Assembly: GCA_018136815.1 (NCBI GenBank)
Contig: CM030941.1
Coordinates: 132,239-196,238 of the forward strand
Length of the DNA: 64,000 bases
Reading direction: 5' to 3'
From: Isochrysis galbana
Lineage: Eukaryota; Haptophyta; Isochrysidales; Isochrysidaceae
Shown here: piece by piece, positions 1-9,960 of the stretch
Numbering within the stretch: position 1 is the stretch's first letter
Layout of the letters: each line of letters starts with the position of its first letter
Position numbers and translations under genes: made by a program
The notes under the pieces: generated by a model
Told to the model about the DNA's origin: nothing
What the model saw: the letters and a program-made list of their open reading frames with translations, nothing else
The model's database searches: none

Positions 1-665
1 CCTCACCGAAGAGCCCCTCCCTGCCGAGGCCAGGTGAGCGGGGTGCGCCGGCGGTCGGCCCAGCGGCTCGACGCTTCACGGCAAGACGGGCCCGAGTGCG
101 GCTGCGCAGCCTGAGCAGTGGCAGCACGGAAGGGCCGGTGCTTTGGGCACGGTGTGGATGAAAGGTGGGTGGGCGCGGCAACCGCCGTGGCGACGGCATG
201 TGTGGTGCAGCGAAGTGGCGCATGTGCTGCACAATGTTGAGTTCAAGCATGCTGTAGAGCTTTGTTGGCGATGCAAGATGGAGTGCGAGATCAGTTACAC
301 ACGGTCATTGGACAAAGCATGTGGCATCCATGTTGATCCTTGTCGCGGGTGATTGTTGCGCGCAACATTAAGCGTACACTCGCAAGCGTGTAGTGGGCGT
401 GCACCTGGACATGGGGGAAAATCTTGAACAACTTCCCGCTACGTGTATGTGCACGGTGTGAGGTAGTGCGCTCGCGCTACTCCCTGTTGCCCACCGCTCA
501 CCTACCCAAAAAACTTTTAATATTCTCGCCTCACACGTGGCAATGGGATTCACTTCTGTAGCCACGCCCATTCCCCTTCCTCTCCCTCACTACCCGTCTT
601 GCGCGCCTTGCGGCAACTCCCCTTGTGCTCTACTAAGGGGCTCAGATTGCATGATTGCATGCATC
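1..665. other. no supported gene at left edge
   Basis: I see no ORF with a recognisable domain here. The first 35 bases end in a sequence (GGCCAG then GTGAGC) that could be a donor splice site of an exon entering from the left, but no frame gives an identifiable protein. The rest is mixed-composition intergenic DNA. Confidence 0.4.
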
Positions 666-1225
666 AACCAAGTTTATACTTGGTTCGCGCCCATGGGGGG
701 GGCACGAGCACGAGCCCGCCCCTCTCTCAATTCCTCCCCTGCCGTGGGGGAGGAACCACCCATCCTCCTGGCATGCCTGATGGCTTGCCTAGCGAGCCAG
801 GAGGGGAGACTGCCCCAATAACCCACTCTCTTCCCCACAGCCCACAGGCTCGCCTGGTTCGCTCGTCCTGGCCCGGCGTGGCCAGCCCATTGCTCCAACC
901 CCTCCTCCCCCCTGTTCGACAGGCAGACAGGTGCAGCGTGGGGGCCCCTAAGGCTCAGGAGCGCCAGCGAGGGAGAGGCAGGAGGCAGGGGAAGCCTGGG
1001 CCCACCCAACCCCAGCCTCCTCTGCCCTTGACCCTTTAGCTGGCCTCCATGAGCCTCTAGGGGTCGCCAATGGGCATATGCAGGCTTGCCGCAGGCGCGC
1101 CATCGCGAGTGCCGCAGGACAGGGGAGAGAGCGCGTGGAGAAGGGGGTGGGCGGAGCAAGAGTTCCGCCCACCGAAAAACAGGTAAGAGGTAAGTCCCGC
1201 ACCTGTTTACAGGATAAGGATAAGT
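666..1225 (+). mobile_element. hairpin-led retroposon S, copy S1 (3' truncated)
   Basis: The copy begins with the near-palindrome aaccaagtttatacttggtt (666-685) and then follows the same order of blocks as the complete copy at 28308-29095: a GC-rich block around 690-780 with the CCATGGGGG / CACGAG motifs, the region near 900-1030 with GGCAGACAGGTGCAGCGT, and the block near 1170-1225 with CTGTTTACAGGATAAG. Similarity stops near 1225, before the 3' tail. The ORFs across it are GC-rich shadows and show no domain. No target-site duplication was found for this copy. Confidence 0.6.
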
Positions 1226-1377
1226 CCCGCCCTCCCCCTCCCCTTGCGTTGTTTTGCTGGGGTGCGCAGGTTCGATGCGTGCACTGGGGGGAGGACAAAT
1301 ATCGATGGGAGGGGGCAGTGCCCCCTCCCCCCGGTACCACTCGGACACCCGGCTCGTCAGGCATGGCGGGATTCCCC

Positions 1378-2439
1378 CAGATGCCCCGTCAGGTCTCAGG
1401 TCATCAGGTCTTGGCGACCTGATACCTGATATCAGGTGATATCAGGACCTGATATCAGGCTGATATCAGGTGGTCCACCACTAATATTATAATTTTCTAA
1501 TGAGCCATTCTAAGATCCGAGGAAATGGACTACGTCTAGCTAGAAGCGGAGAGGGGGTTCGTGTGGAAGCGGAGGGGAGAGCCCCCCCCCCAGCGAACCC
1601 CCACCCCTCCCCCCGCGGGAACCCCCGCCGCCCCCCCCGCGCACCCGCCTCTGCCGCTCCGCCGGAGGCGCACCCGCCCCACACCCCTCCCCCCCCCAGA
1701 GCCCGCCACTGCTGCCGCTGTTCCCGCCCGCTCCGCCGCCAGCGCGTCCCCTGCTACCTCTGCTCGCCCCACCGCCGTCCCCTTCGCAGCCGCCCGCCTC
1801 GCTGGCTCACCCGCCTCGCTGCCAGCCTCGCCGCTGCGCTCGCGCCTGCCCCAGCGCCACCCCGCCTCCCCCACCTCAACACCAGTCGCCCTCCCCCTGG
1901 CAACCAGCGTCGCCGCCACCAGCCTCGCCTCCACCCAGCCTCGCAGCCACCAGCCTCGCCTGCACCCAGCCTCGCCGCCACCAGCCTCGCAGCCACCAGC
2001 CTCGCCGACACCAGCCTCGCAGCCACCAGCCTCGCAGCCACCAGCCTCGCAGCCACCAGCCTCGCCGCAACCAGCCTGGCCGCCACCAACCCCACAACCA
2101 CCCCAGCCTCGTTACCACCAGCCTCATTACGACCAGCCTCGCCGCCACCAGCCTCGTTGCGACCAGCCTCGCCTCCACCAGCCTCACCTCCACCCAGCCT
2201 CGCCGCCACCAGCCTCGCCGCCACCAGCCTCGCCTCCACCCAGCCTCGCAGCCCATCATCCATCGTCACTGAGAGGCATGGCCGATCGCTCGCGGTTCGG
2301 GTCGATGGCTCGTTTACTGACGTGAAGTTTACTTTATTCTAAAGTTAGTAGTCATAATATCAGCCTGATATCAGGTTATCAGGTCTAGTAGGCCTGATAA
2401 CCTGATATCAGAACCTGATATCAGCCTGACGGGGCATCC
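1378..2439. mobile_element. inverted-repeat element M1 with CTGATATCAG-rich arms
   Basis: The left arm (about 1378-1475) and right arm (about 2356-2439) are inverted copies: both start at ATGCCCCGTCAGG reading inwards and then contain several CTGATATCAG palindromes. Imperfect 8-bp direct repeats around GGATTCC lie just outside (near 1369 and 2445). The interior is a C-rich tract and a minisatellite, not a transposase, so this looks like a non-autonomous DNA element or foldback MITE. A second member with the same arm type is at 49453-49922. Confidence 0.6.
1915..2255. repeat. 15-bp-type minisatellite (CCACCAGCCTCGCAG)
   Basis: Imperfect tandem copies of a CCACCAGCCTCGC(A/C)G unit occupy most of this stretch. 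They make long repetitive ORFs in several frames on both strands (for example runs of Ala-Thr-Ser-Leu-Ala). Because all frames stay open through repeat periodicity, I do not regard these ORFs as genes. The array lies inside inverted-repeat element M1. Confidence 0.75.
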
Positions 2440-2840
2440 AGGGCGGATTCCGGGACTGAAAAGTTGTGTCCAATTAGCTAGTGGCTAGTGCTAGTGGGGT
2501 TGGCTAGGACATAACGTTAATAATTTAATTCATTTAAACCGTGCTCGGGCAAGTGAAACCTCCGTAGTGAAACCGAAACCTCAGTGAAACCCCCGCAAAG
2601 TCCCTCTGTGATGATCGAAAGATCTAGCAGATCTAGTAGCTCTAGAGATACTCCTAGGAGTAGAAGAGAAGAAGAGCACAATCATTCTCTACTCTAGTAG
2701 TAGGTAGTAGAGTGCTTCCCACTCTTAACTCTAAACTACTCCCTCGCCTTCTTCTTCTTCCCCTCTCTCTACTCTCAAGTCCTTCACTCTCTTGGAACTT
2801 TCTTGCCGTCGCCTCGCGTCGCCCGACGAGAGAGAGAGCG
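2440..2840. promoter_or_regulatory. 5' flank of the plastid-lumen protein gene
   Basis: There is no gene in this stretch. Nearer the gene it turns pyrimidine-rich: 2740-2790 is mostly CTTCTTCTTCCCCTCTCTCT-like sequence on the coding strand. A polypyrimidine leader of this kind recurs upstream of other genes in the window. No TATA box or other element can be assigned with confidence. Confidence 0.35.
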
Positions 2841-3895
2841 ATGCGCTGCTGGCTGGGGCTCTTCTTCTGCCTTGGGGCCGCCCAGGCTCTCCTGGCGGAC
2901 CTGGGCCTCACGGGGCGGAGGCAGCTTCTCGGCCGGGCAGCTACCGTCATTCTCGCTCCAGCTGCTGCCCTTCAAGGCCCCTCTGGCTCCCAGAGAGCGC
3001 GAGCAGCCCTTGTGAAACCGCCGCCGATCGATTTGAAGGCGGAGCTCGTATACATCCTTCGAGTGCAGGAGGCTTGCTCGCAGGAGGTACGGCTGGTGAA
3101 GACGGGAAAGTACCGTGAGCTTCAGCGGCTCAATATTAAGCGCGCTGTCACCATGATGATCGACAACTACGACCTCGCGGGAAGGTTCAACAAGGCGGCG
3201 TCCGCAGCGCCGAAAGAGCAGGTGAGGAATTCCGCCTCCACGAGGCGTCCCTGTCTACGCCCGTAGACACGCGGGGAATTCGTGTCTGGACGTGGAAGTT
3301 TCACGCGAGGTGGCGCCCCCACCCCCCAAGTGCGCCCGGCGCAGCGCTCGGCGTCCACGGCTGCACGGCCCACATGCGAGAGCGGCAGCGCCATAGATGA
3401 ATGGGGAGAGAAGAGAGGCGCCATACACAAGAATCCCCGCGACTGCACAGCTGGCAAGCGGGCGTGTGAACACACCAGCGAAGAGGCACAGCCTGTTCAC
3501 CACGGGGCCTTGTGTTCTTCCGTGAGCACCGCTGACCGCCCGCCCGCGGTTGGACGCCGCTGCCATCGCCCACTTGTCACATTGCGTTGGTCTGCCCCCA
3601 GGTGGCAGTCGCCACGCAGTACGGCCAAACCGCCGTCGAGGGCCTCATCCAGATCCTCGAATACTTTCCGTCCAATCTGAAGGCGGACGACCTGACGCGC
3701 GAGCAGTCTACGTTCGTCTTGGCCGCGCTGGCCTCCACCTCGAAGTCAATCGACTCCTTCCTGGGCCTCATGCCGCAAGATGCCGTGCAGGCCGCCAAGA
3801 GGCAGGTTGCAGAGGAGAACGAGCTCAACGAAAAGGAGTTTCCAGAGGACATGAAGCTACTCAACCCGCCAACAGTTGGCGAGCAGCGGGACTGA
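2841..3895 (+). CDS. plastid thylakoid-lumen-targeted conserved protein (two exons)
   Basis: Exons 2841-3221 and 3602-3895 join in phase 0 across a 380-bp GT-AG intron (CAG|GTGAGG ... CCCCAG|GTGGC), giving about 224 residues. The chosen start gives a clear signal peptide (MRCWLGLFFCLGAAQA), then a short transit region, then a twin-arginine segment (RRQLLGRAATVILAPAAA) typical of Tat export into the thylakoid lumen. That three-part targeting fits an alga with a secondary plastid. The mature part is helical and charged (LVYILRVQEA, LNIKRAVTMMIDNY, QTAVEGLIQILEYF, ENELNEKEFPEDM). It resembles a conserved plant and algal lumenal protein of unknown role that I cannot name with certainty; it also recalls the four-helix PsbQ-like extrinsic proteins. 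An in-frame ATG at 2712 lies upstream, but its product would lack an N-terminal signal peptide. Function is inferred only to the level of location. Confidence 0.75.
3222..3601 (+). other. GT-AG intron of the lumenal protein gene
   Basis: The donor is CAG|GTGAGG and the acceptor is CCCCCAG|GTGGCAG. Joining the exons keeps the frame and gives a continuous conserved helical protein. Several ORFs on both strands inside the intron carry no domain. Confidence 0.8.
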
Positions 3896-4658
3896 AGCTG
3901 GGGAAGCTCGTAGCGGGAGCCCATGGTGGCGGCAACGTCGCAAAGTGAGACCAATGTGCAGCCGTTTCAGGGCCAATGCCACTGCCCCATCAGAGAGTGA
4001 TGTGGAGCAGCATCGCAACTTCCTTTTGATCCACATGTGTTTGGTGCAGACACGGTGCAGTCACTTCGCCTCGAGTAACCGGGCTGGTCCCGTCGTGCGA
4101 CACGCGCGCCGAGCCGTGATTCAATTTTTAGTGTCATGATGACAGTAGACACAACCGTAATGCCGCGTTTACCTCCGAAATGCTCGCTCGTGTGACGGCG
4201 CTCAGCGTCTGCCATTGCTGCCAGGCACAGTTAACGCGATCGCATCACACGGTTCCCAGACATCTCGCGAGACGCACCGTCTTATGGTCTTGCGGCACGG
4301 CGATTGTGTTCCAATGCGCGCTTTCGTGATGCATGTCGTGACCACAATGACGCACTATGACGCATGTCAACGCCGCGCTGCAGATGTACCACATGGTACC
4401 TTAGGTTCTCAATTCTCCACATGTCAAGCGGCTCGACGCAGAGTGGCCAGAGGCGCGCGCCGCACGCATAAGGTGGCAGAGCGGTAGAGCACTACAGCTC
4501 TGCCGCTTCGCCTAGGGCACCTTCGAAGCCACAGGCATTGCCAACCATTTGCACCAAGGAGTGTGTCGCGTGTCGCAAAAATACCTGAGAGGGTAAGGAG
4601 CCTTGGTTGAATAGAGAATATAATCCACCGGGGGAGGCGATCAGAAGTGCAAATGCTA
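3896..4658. other. intergenic, 3' flank; degenerate tRNA-like A/B-box motifs only
   Basis: No gene is supported. Near 4471-4535 there is an A-box-like TGGCAGAGCGGTAGAGC followed by a B-box-like CCTTCGAAGCC. I could not fold acceptor, D or T stems from it, so it is not called a tRNA. Confidence 0.4.
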
Positions 4659-4671
4659 GGGCGGTCAAACA

Positions 4672-5430
4672 GATAAACCTTTTAATAGTCTCACCGCACA
4701 CGCGGCCGTGGACCCTCTACTTTCTACTCGCACGTAGGAAAACTTTCTACATCCCCACTTCCCCGGCCCTTCTCCCCCCGCCATCAGGCGGCTCCCCCCG
4801 TGCACTACTAGGGGGATAGGGGTGAAGGGCTTAGATATGGTCCGGTGGCCCGCGCCTCCCCCCGGTGATCATTCCCCCCCTTCCTCCTTTGTCTCCGAGT
4901 GGGCGGCGGCTTCAGCCCCGGCTTATCCTGTAAACAGGTGCGGGACCTTGACTATTTTTCGGTGAGCGGAGCTCTCGCTCCGCTCACCCCCTTCTCCGCG
5001 CTCTCTCTCCCCTCTCCTGCAGGCACGCGCGATGGCGCGCCTGCGGCCGGCCTCCAGCTGCCCTCTGGCGGCCCCTGGAGGCTCCTCGAGGCCAGCTCAG
5101 GGGGCAGAGGAGGTTGGGGCTGGGCCCTGGCCTCCCCTGCCTCTCCCTCGCTGGCGCTCCCGAGCCTCTGGGGCCCCCAATCTGCACCTGTCTGCCTGTC
5201 GACCAGGGGGGGAGGGGGGGTTGGAGCAATGGGCTGGTCACGAGGGGCCATGATGGGCGAATGGGGCGAGCCTGCGGGGAAGGGAGTGGGTCAGTAGGGC
5301 AGTGGCCTCCTGGCAAGCCATCAGGCGTGCCAGGAGGATGGGTGGTCCCCCCCCCATGGCAGGGGAGGAGTGGAGAGAGGAGGGGGCTCGTGCCCCCCAT
5401 GGGTCAACCAAGTATAAACTTAGTTGAGGG
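4672..5430 (-). mobile_element. hairpin-led retroposon S, copy S2 with 13-bp TSD
   Basis: This is an inverse-orientation copy of the element at 28308-29095. It is flanked by exact 13-bp direct repeats gggcggtcaaaca at 4659-4671 and 5431-5443. Read on the minus strand it starts about six bases inside the right TSD with the aactaagtttatacttggtt hairpin and ends near 4672-4700 in ...GTGAGACTATTAAAAGG. It has no coding capacity that I can identify. The long TSD and the tail resembling the LINE tails suggest target-primed insertion using LINE machinery. Confidence 0.7.
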
Positions 5431-5468
5431 GGGCGGTCAAACACTGATTTATAACTACTAACACTAAC

Positions 5469-5885
5469 ATGCGAGGGGGGCTGCATTTTTTGACCGTCGC
5501 ACGTCGCACGGTGAGCTCCGTGTTTGCCCTCCCGCTCACGCCCACAATGTTTGACATTCCAAACTTAGCACCATCCCAGGATAAATCCGTCCGAGATGAG
5601 CTTGAAATCTACCTCTACCTCTCTCTCCCTCTTGAGAAGAACATGGACATCAACGTGCTGGATTGGTGGCGTTGTCGCGATCGTCGTCGACCGTCGGGCC
5701 CAGGCGCTCCAGATGTCCTGCCGAACTTGGCCAAGATGGCCCGCCAATATCTCGGACGCCCAGCCTCGTCAGCTGGCGTGGAACGCGCCTTCTCCAAAGC
5801 CGGGAAGTTGCACGACGACTTGAAGGCTGGGCAGTCCGACAGCACACTGGAGCACTGCTTACTCGCGGGAATGAATTGTGAGTGA
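5469..5885 (+). pseudogene. hAT transposase C-terminal (dimerisation) fragment
   Basis: The ORF contains a typical hAT C-terminal dimerisation motif order: DINVLDWW, then PNLAKMARQYLGRPASSAGVERAFSKAG, then a leucine-rich end. The canonical family pattern is a WW pair followed by (P)xSSAxxERxFS, and both parts are present. The catalytic RNase H-like core and the BED zinc finger are absent upstream, so this is a remnant or an isolated last exon. A possible acceptor (CATCCCAG) precedes the conserved part near 5580. Confidence 0.7.
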
Positions 5886-6527
5886 GGGCTTGTTGTGTGT
5901 GGTTCGCGCGCGCAGCGCGCCCTTCATTTAGCACGCCCCCGTCTTCCACCAGCTATGTCTTCAGCACCGCGCAGCGCGCGTAAGCCTCGTCGCTCGGTGT
6001 GTTGGTATTGGCTATTAATAGGTTGTTAATAGCTTTTGTCATCACAGCTATCTTGATAGATAGAGATAGTGCCCTTTGGCTATCTTGATGGATAGAGATA
6101 GTACTTTTTGGAAGTAGATAGCCTAATATCTAGATATCTGTCTATCATGTTCACAGCCTTAAAGTACATATACGACATATTATGTATTATGTATTTGGCT
6201 GTATTTGCAGGTCCCAGTACCGTATTTCCCATCTAGCATCTAGGGTCTAGGGTTCCCAGTCCTAAGTCCTACACGCCAATCACCACCGTCGTTGTAATGT
6301 TGCCCTTGCGCAACCCACCTTGGCCACGCCCATCGTCGCTGCCCACGTCAAAAAACGAGCTTCTGTGACGCCCGCCGACGCTGGCAAGCACGCCGGCATC
6401 GATTGTATGGTAGCGTGTATAGTATGATTGTATGATTGTATTGTGTATTGCATAGTGTATAGTGTAGAGCGTATAGCAGCATAGCAGCACAGCTTTAGTT
6501 TTAGTTTTATTTGTTTCTCAAACAGTA
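5886..6527. other. AT-richer intergenic DNA
   Basis: No gene is seen. Short near-repeats of a GATAGATAGAGATAGT type occur at 6050-6130. A segment near 6220-6250 (CCGTATTTCCCATCTAGCATCTAGG) recurs in part near 25700-25800. Confidence 0.35.
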
Positions 6528-6544
6528 GATAGTAGATCGTATTA

Positions 6545-7678
6545 AATTTTTAACAAATTTTTATGGGTCGCGGCGCGGCAAAGGAACGGGACTAGCGCGC
6601 ACACAAGACAGGACTCCCTGCCGCGGCGAGCGCAAGCACCCTTCCCCCTTATGCCACCCAGCTCTTCACTAGCTTACTACCTGCGCTAGCCGGAGCACCC
6701 CTCCCTCCACACTCAGACAGCCCCCCACGCCAGGATCCTGTTCTGGTCTCGCAGGCAAGGGGGCCTAATGGGAGGGTGAGGAGCAACTCCTCGAAGAGGA
6801 GCTTTGGGGAAGGAGATGTTTGAGTGGAGGCGCTATACCCTTGCGCTAGGCATGGGCAGCGACGCCGCCTCAAGACATGTCCTCCTTCTGGTCTTGAGTC
6901 GAAATTTTTGGTGTTTGAAACCGAGGGCGAGGGGGTTTGTGCTTCTTGGGTTGATTGTAGTGGGATGAGGGAGTGGGAGATGGAGTGAAGTGTTGAAAGA
7001 GGGCCCAAGGCAGGGCACTGAGTTGTAGGTACTTGTGGCCCACAAGCGTGGGGTGAAAACGGGAAGTGTATCAACATGTGACTTGAATTGAAATTTTTGG
7101 TGCTTTGAACAGAGGGCGGGGGGGTTTGTGCTGTTTGGGTTGGTTGAAGTGTGAAGGGGGAGTGGGAGAGGGAGTCTAGTGTTGAAAGGGTGCCCAAGGC
7201 AGGGCACTGAGTGATTGGTACTAGTGGCCCACAAGAGTGGGGTGAAGACGAGAATTCTGTCAACAAGTTGGAAAATAGAGGCATGGGGTGCTCTCCGTAT
7301 GGGGTTGATGGTTGTGAAGTGCCCTCCCATGTTGGGTGCACTGATGGTAGAGGTTTCCACCATGGGGAGGGCAGCTGAGCTACCCTCCCACATGAGGTGC
7401 TCTTGGGGTGGAGAGGTTTCCCACTGTAGGAGGGGGTCTCAAAGACCCCCTGCATGATGCGCAGAGCCATGGTGGCAACCTGTTCGGTGCCAGTGCTCGC
7501 CACCCCGCGCGCTTGCGCGGGTGTGGTTTGGATGGGTTGGATGGGCTCTGAGAGGGCTTTCTGACGAGCCGCCTCGGGCGGCGTGGGGCGTCCCAGGTGG
7601 GGCGCGGTGGCGAGGGTCGCCTGGGGCTCGGGAGCGGTCGCGGCACGCTCCATAGTTCAAACTATAACAATAGTTTTC
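6545..7678 (-). mobile_element. LINE-family insertion, copy D (5' ORF + tail only), 17-bp TSD
   Basis: The copy is bounded by exact direct repeats gatagtagatcgtatta at 6528-6544 and 7679-7695. Read on the minus strand it starts with the family 5' end (GAAAACTATTGTTATAG hairpin, then ATG) and ends in an A/T-rich tail resembling the other copies' ends (...CGCGACCCATAAAAATTTG). It contains the 5' ORF but no reverse transcriptase or zinc-knuckle coding sequence, so it must move in trans. Confidence 0.8.
6649..7653 (-). CDS. LINE-family 5' ORF (MERA protein), copy D variant
   Basis: A 334-residue proline/threonine-rich protein starts MERAATAPEPQAT. It keeps the same start context as the other three copies, but its AT-hook-like segment has changed (HLGRPTPPEAARQK instead of RGRPKPPEPKR). 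The middle holds two tandem copies of a unit of about 60 residues with the pattern FSPHxCGPxVPxTQCPALGxLSTL ... TKNF, from an internal duplication of about 190 bp. No catalytic domain is recognised. By position it corresponds to a LINE ORF1-like nucleic-acid-binding product, which is inference. Confidence 0.6.
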   Translation of the reverse strand: MERAATAPEPQATLATAPHLGRPTPPEAARQKALSEPIQPIQTTPAQARGVASTGTEQVATMALRIMQGVFETPSYSGKPLHPKSTSCGRVAQLPSPWWKPLPSVHPTWEGTSQPSTPYGEHPMPLFSNLLTEFSSSPHSCGPLVPITQCPALGTLSTLDSLSHSPFTLQPTQTAQTPPPSVQSTKNFNSSHMLIHFPFSPHACGPQVPTTQCPALGPLSTLHSISHSLIPLQSTQEAQTPSPSVSNTKNFDSRPEGGHVLRRRRCPCLAQGYSASTQTSPSPKLLFEELLLTLPLGPLACETRTGSWRGGLSECGGRGAPASAGSKLVKSWVA

Positions 7679-7695
7679 GATAGTAGATCGTATTA

Positions 7696-7870
7696 GTATC
7701 GTAGTGCGTAGGGCAGCGCCAGTGTCCAGTGTGCAGCAGCTTGTTGCGTGGCTCCGCGCTTCGGCTTCCATGCCCGGTCAGTCAATGGCCCCCATGCTGC
7801 AATGGTCCTCCATGCAGGTCAAGTAGGCAAGTACAAGTAAGACTGAGGACTGTACACTGTACGACTGTCC
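7696..7870. other. short intergenic stretch
   Basis: No feature is recognised between the copy D right TSD and the next ORF. Confidence 0.3.
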
Positions 7871-8458
7871 ATGGGGCTGCGACGATTTATTTTTTTTATA
7901 AACTGTGCCGCCGCGGTATCTCGGTCGGTCGGTCGGATGGAGCGCCTGCGTCGGCTAGCTCCCGTCTTCTTCACGCTCTGCTCGGTGCTATGCGCCCCGT
8001 GCCGCCAGGAGCGCTGCGCATGCGTGGTCACACGTGCAGTGGCGAGCCTCACCCTCGCCCGCAACGCTGCGCACAAGCTCCGCCTCGCGAGCATAGCAGG
8101 GATGATCGAGAGAGCGGCAGTCGAAGAGTCGACGTCACTCGCCGCCACCGCAGCAGAGACCCTTAGCTCAATGGAGCACGCGTGCGCCGTCTCTTGCAGG
8201 CGCGGGTGCCGCGGGTGCCGCGTGAGCCGACTCATCAATCAGACACGTGCCTTCCACGACGGAGTCGACAGGGCCTCCGAGATGGCCTTCTTTGCCGATG
8301 GAGAGGAGACAGTCGGCAAACTTCCACGCCTCCTTGAGGAGCAGGCCAAGCTCGGCGCGGAGATCGTCGACGACTTAATCTCCCTTGGGCGGCATTGTCC
8401 CAAGGCGAAAGCAGAACTCGCAGAGCGCGCACAGGCCGAAGAGAGGATGGCCACGTAG
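7871..8458 (+). CDS. hypothetical protein (possible terminal exon)
   Basis: This ORF of about 195 codons has no family that I recognise. The N-terminal part is hydrophobic and cysteine-rich (VFFTLCSVLCAPC), like a signal peptide if translation starts at the methionine of MERLRRLAP (about 7937). The C-terminal half is acidic and helical (GKLPRLLEEQAKLGAEIVDDLISLG ... ELAERAQAEERMA). A CTCTTGCAG acceptor-like site at about 8200 could make the C-terminal half a separate exon. The composition of the second half looks coding; the rest is less certain. Confidence 0.45.
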   Translation: MGLRRFIFFINCAAAVSRSVGRMERLRRLAPVFFTLCSVLCAPCRQERCACVVTRAVASLTLARNAAHKLRLASIAGMIERAAVEESTSLAATAAETLSSMEHACAVSCRRGCRGCRVSRLINQTRAFHDGVDRASEMAFFADGEETVGKLPRLLEEQAKLGAEIVDDLISLGRHCPKAKAELAERAQAEERMAT

Positions 8459-8704
8459 CTTGGAATGCCTTGCACAGGCATCAAACGTGCTTAGGTGTGC
8501 TCGTTCACACTGGTGAAGAGGGCCTCCAGCCATCGGTGCTATCGCCCATTTTCAGGGTATCATCCGTGCTCACGATCCACCCCGAAGCATGCGAAAAAGT
8601 ACCGGAATCTTCAGCAGAACGCGAGTCCCGCTGGTAGTAGCAGCGAGTGAGCGCCGCGGCCGACGAGGGGGCACAGGGGATCGAGTCGATTCACATTTCA
8701 TGTA
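8459..8704. other. intergenic, no feature seen
   Basis: Short stretch between the hypothetical ORF and the MITE; nothing identifiable. Confidence 0.3.
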
Positions 8705-9306
8705 CTACCTCCGTTCCAAAACTCAGGATCCAGGGAAATGTCTCTTAGAGGGGGTTATAAAATGAGATTCGAATGATCGAGACATTTTGCGGGTACATTG
8801 GGGCGTATGCCAGATGCGATGGAAGAGAAGACAGCATGACGAAAACAAAAGAAATGATGAGTTTTCATTTCATAAAGGTGCGAAAAGTTGCGCGCGGCGC
8901 GAACCGGCGCGGGTGGCTGGCTGCCGCGCTTTTGCCCTCTGGCCCTGAGGAGGCAAAGGAGTTGGTTCGAGAGAGTGCTCCATGAACACGCTTATAACAT
9001 CACCTTGCCGCAGGCATTTGTTTGACACCAAGCGCTGGGTGTTGGCAAAGATTGTGGAGGTAGATGGTGGGAATGAGTGTATGATTTGCCGCACGGAGCG
9101 TTCGTTCTGACAGTGAATAGAGTGCGTATGCTTGTCGCATTGGCACTAGGCATAGCCGCATACTAATGACCTTACAAGCGCTCTTATGTTAAGCCCCAAT
9201 GTACCCTCCCCAACACCATACCTTTGATGGAGCCCCTAGTTGAAGTTTGTGGCCCTTCCATTCAACACAAAGCGTGCGAGGCATTTCAGTTTTGGAACGG
9301 AGGTAG
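8705..9306. mobile_element. Stowaway-like (Tc1/mariner) MITE with TA TSD
   Basis: Perfect 19-bp terminal inverted repeats CTACCTCCGTTCCAAAACT begin at 8705 and end at 9306. TA dinucleotides sit immediately outside both ends (8703-8704 and 9307-9308), as expected for Tc1/mariner target duplications. The end sequence closely matches the CTCCCTCCGTTCC class of plant Stowaway MITEs. The 602-bp interior has no transposase ORF. A lone matching end occurs at 28184-28202. Confidence 0.8.
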
Positions 9307-9308
9307 TA

Positions 9309-9960
9309 AGTGAAAAAAATACTACTAGCGTAGTAGTACTCATTGAATGGCGTGCGCACTTTCGCAGTCCTCTTGTTATTGTTTGCCGTTTTCCAGCAGA
9401 GATAACTTGGGGGTGATGGAGCGCGCTGGATCGCGTACTTGTCATCCGTCGGTGCAATCTCGCCTACTAGTGCTGGAGGAACTCCGCTTGCCGCTTGGAT
9501 GCCGCGCCGATGACCGATGATCGCGCTCGACGGCGCATGTGCATAGGCATCGGGCGTGTCTGGCTGGCGTGAGGTTTCCGCATAGTCCACGTGTATGCAC
9601 TTTACGCGTACGCCACATCATGCCGATGCGGCAGGGACAAGAAGCGGAGGAGGGGCATGGGGTTTTTGATGTCTATTGCAGTTGATAGTTGATAGGGCCG
9701 GAGGCGAGGCGGGCGACAAGCAAAGGCACAGGCGAAAGACAATGAGGTGCGTGCATGCGTATGTGTGGTAAGTCTAGATGTGACCGCTGCGGGTGAGGCG
9801 TAAGATAGCTCGTGGATAGTGGGTAGCGAGTCTTGTTTTGGGGCGATTACTAGAGGGCGCCAGACGCGCGCTAGGAAGAGGGGCTTGGAGCTTGTCGTTG
9901 GCCTGCACTGCCGCGCTAGCCCCCCTAGCTAGACCTTGGACAAGAAGTGCATAAGGGAGC
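9309..9960. other. intergenic, no feature seen
   Basis: No gene or repeat structure is recognised between the MITE and LINE copy A. Confidence 0.35.

Noticed and set aside
1500-2342. Several overlapping long ORFs with Ala-Thr-Ser-Leu repeats on both strands
   Set aside because: All frames are open because of the 15-bp minisatellite, with no conserved domain. It lies within an inverted-repeat element.
4471-4540. Possible tRNA gene (A-box TGGCAGAGCGGTAGAGC and B-box-like CCTTCGAAGCC)
   Set aside because: Acceptor, anticodon and T stems do not pair, so it is at most a degenerate pol III-like motif.
7871-8458. Assigning the hypothetical protein to a photosystem or transport family
   Set aside because: The acidic helical C-terminus recalls several lumenal proteins, but no diagnostic motif is present.
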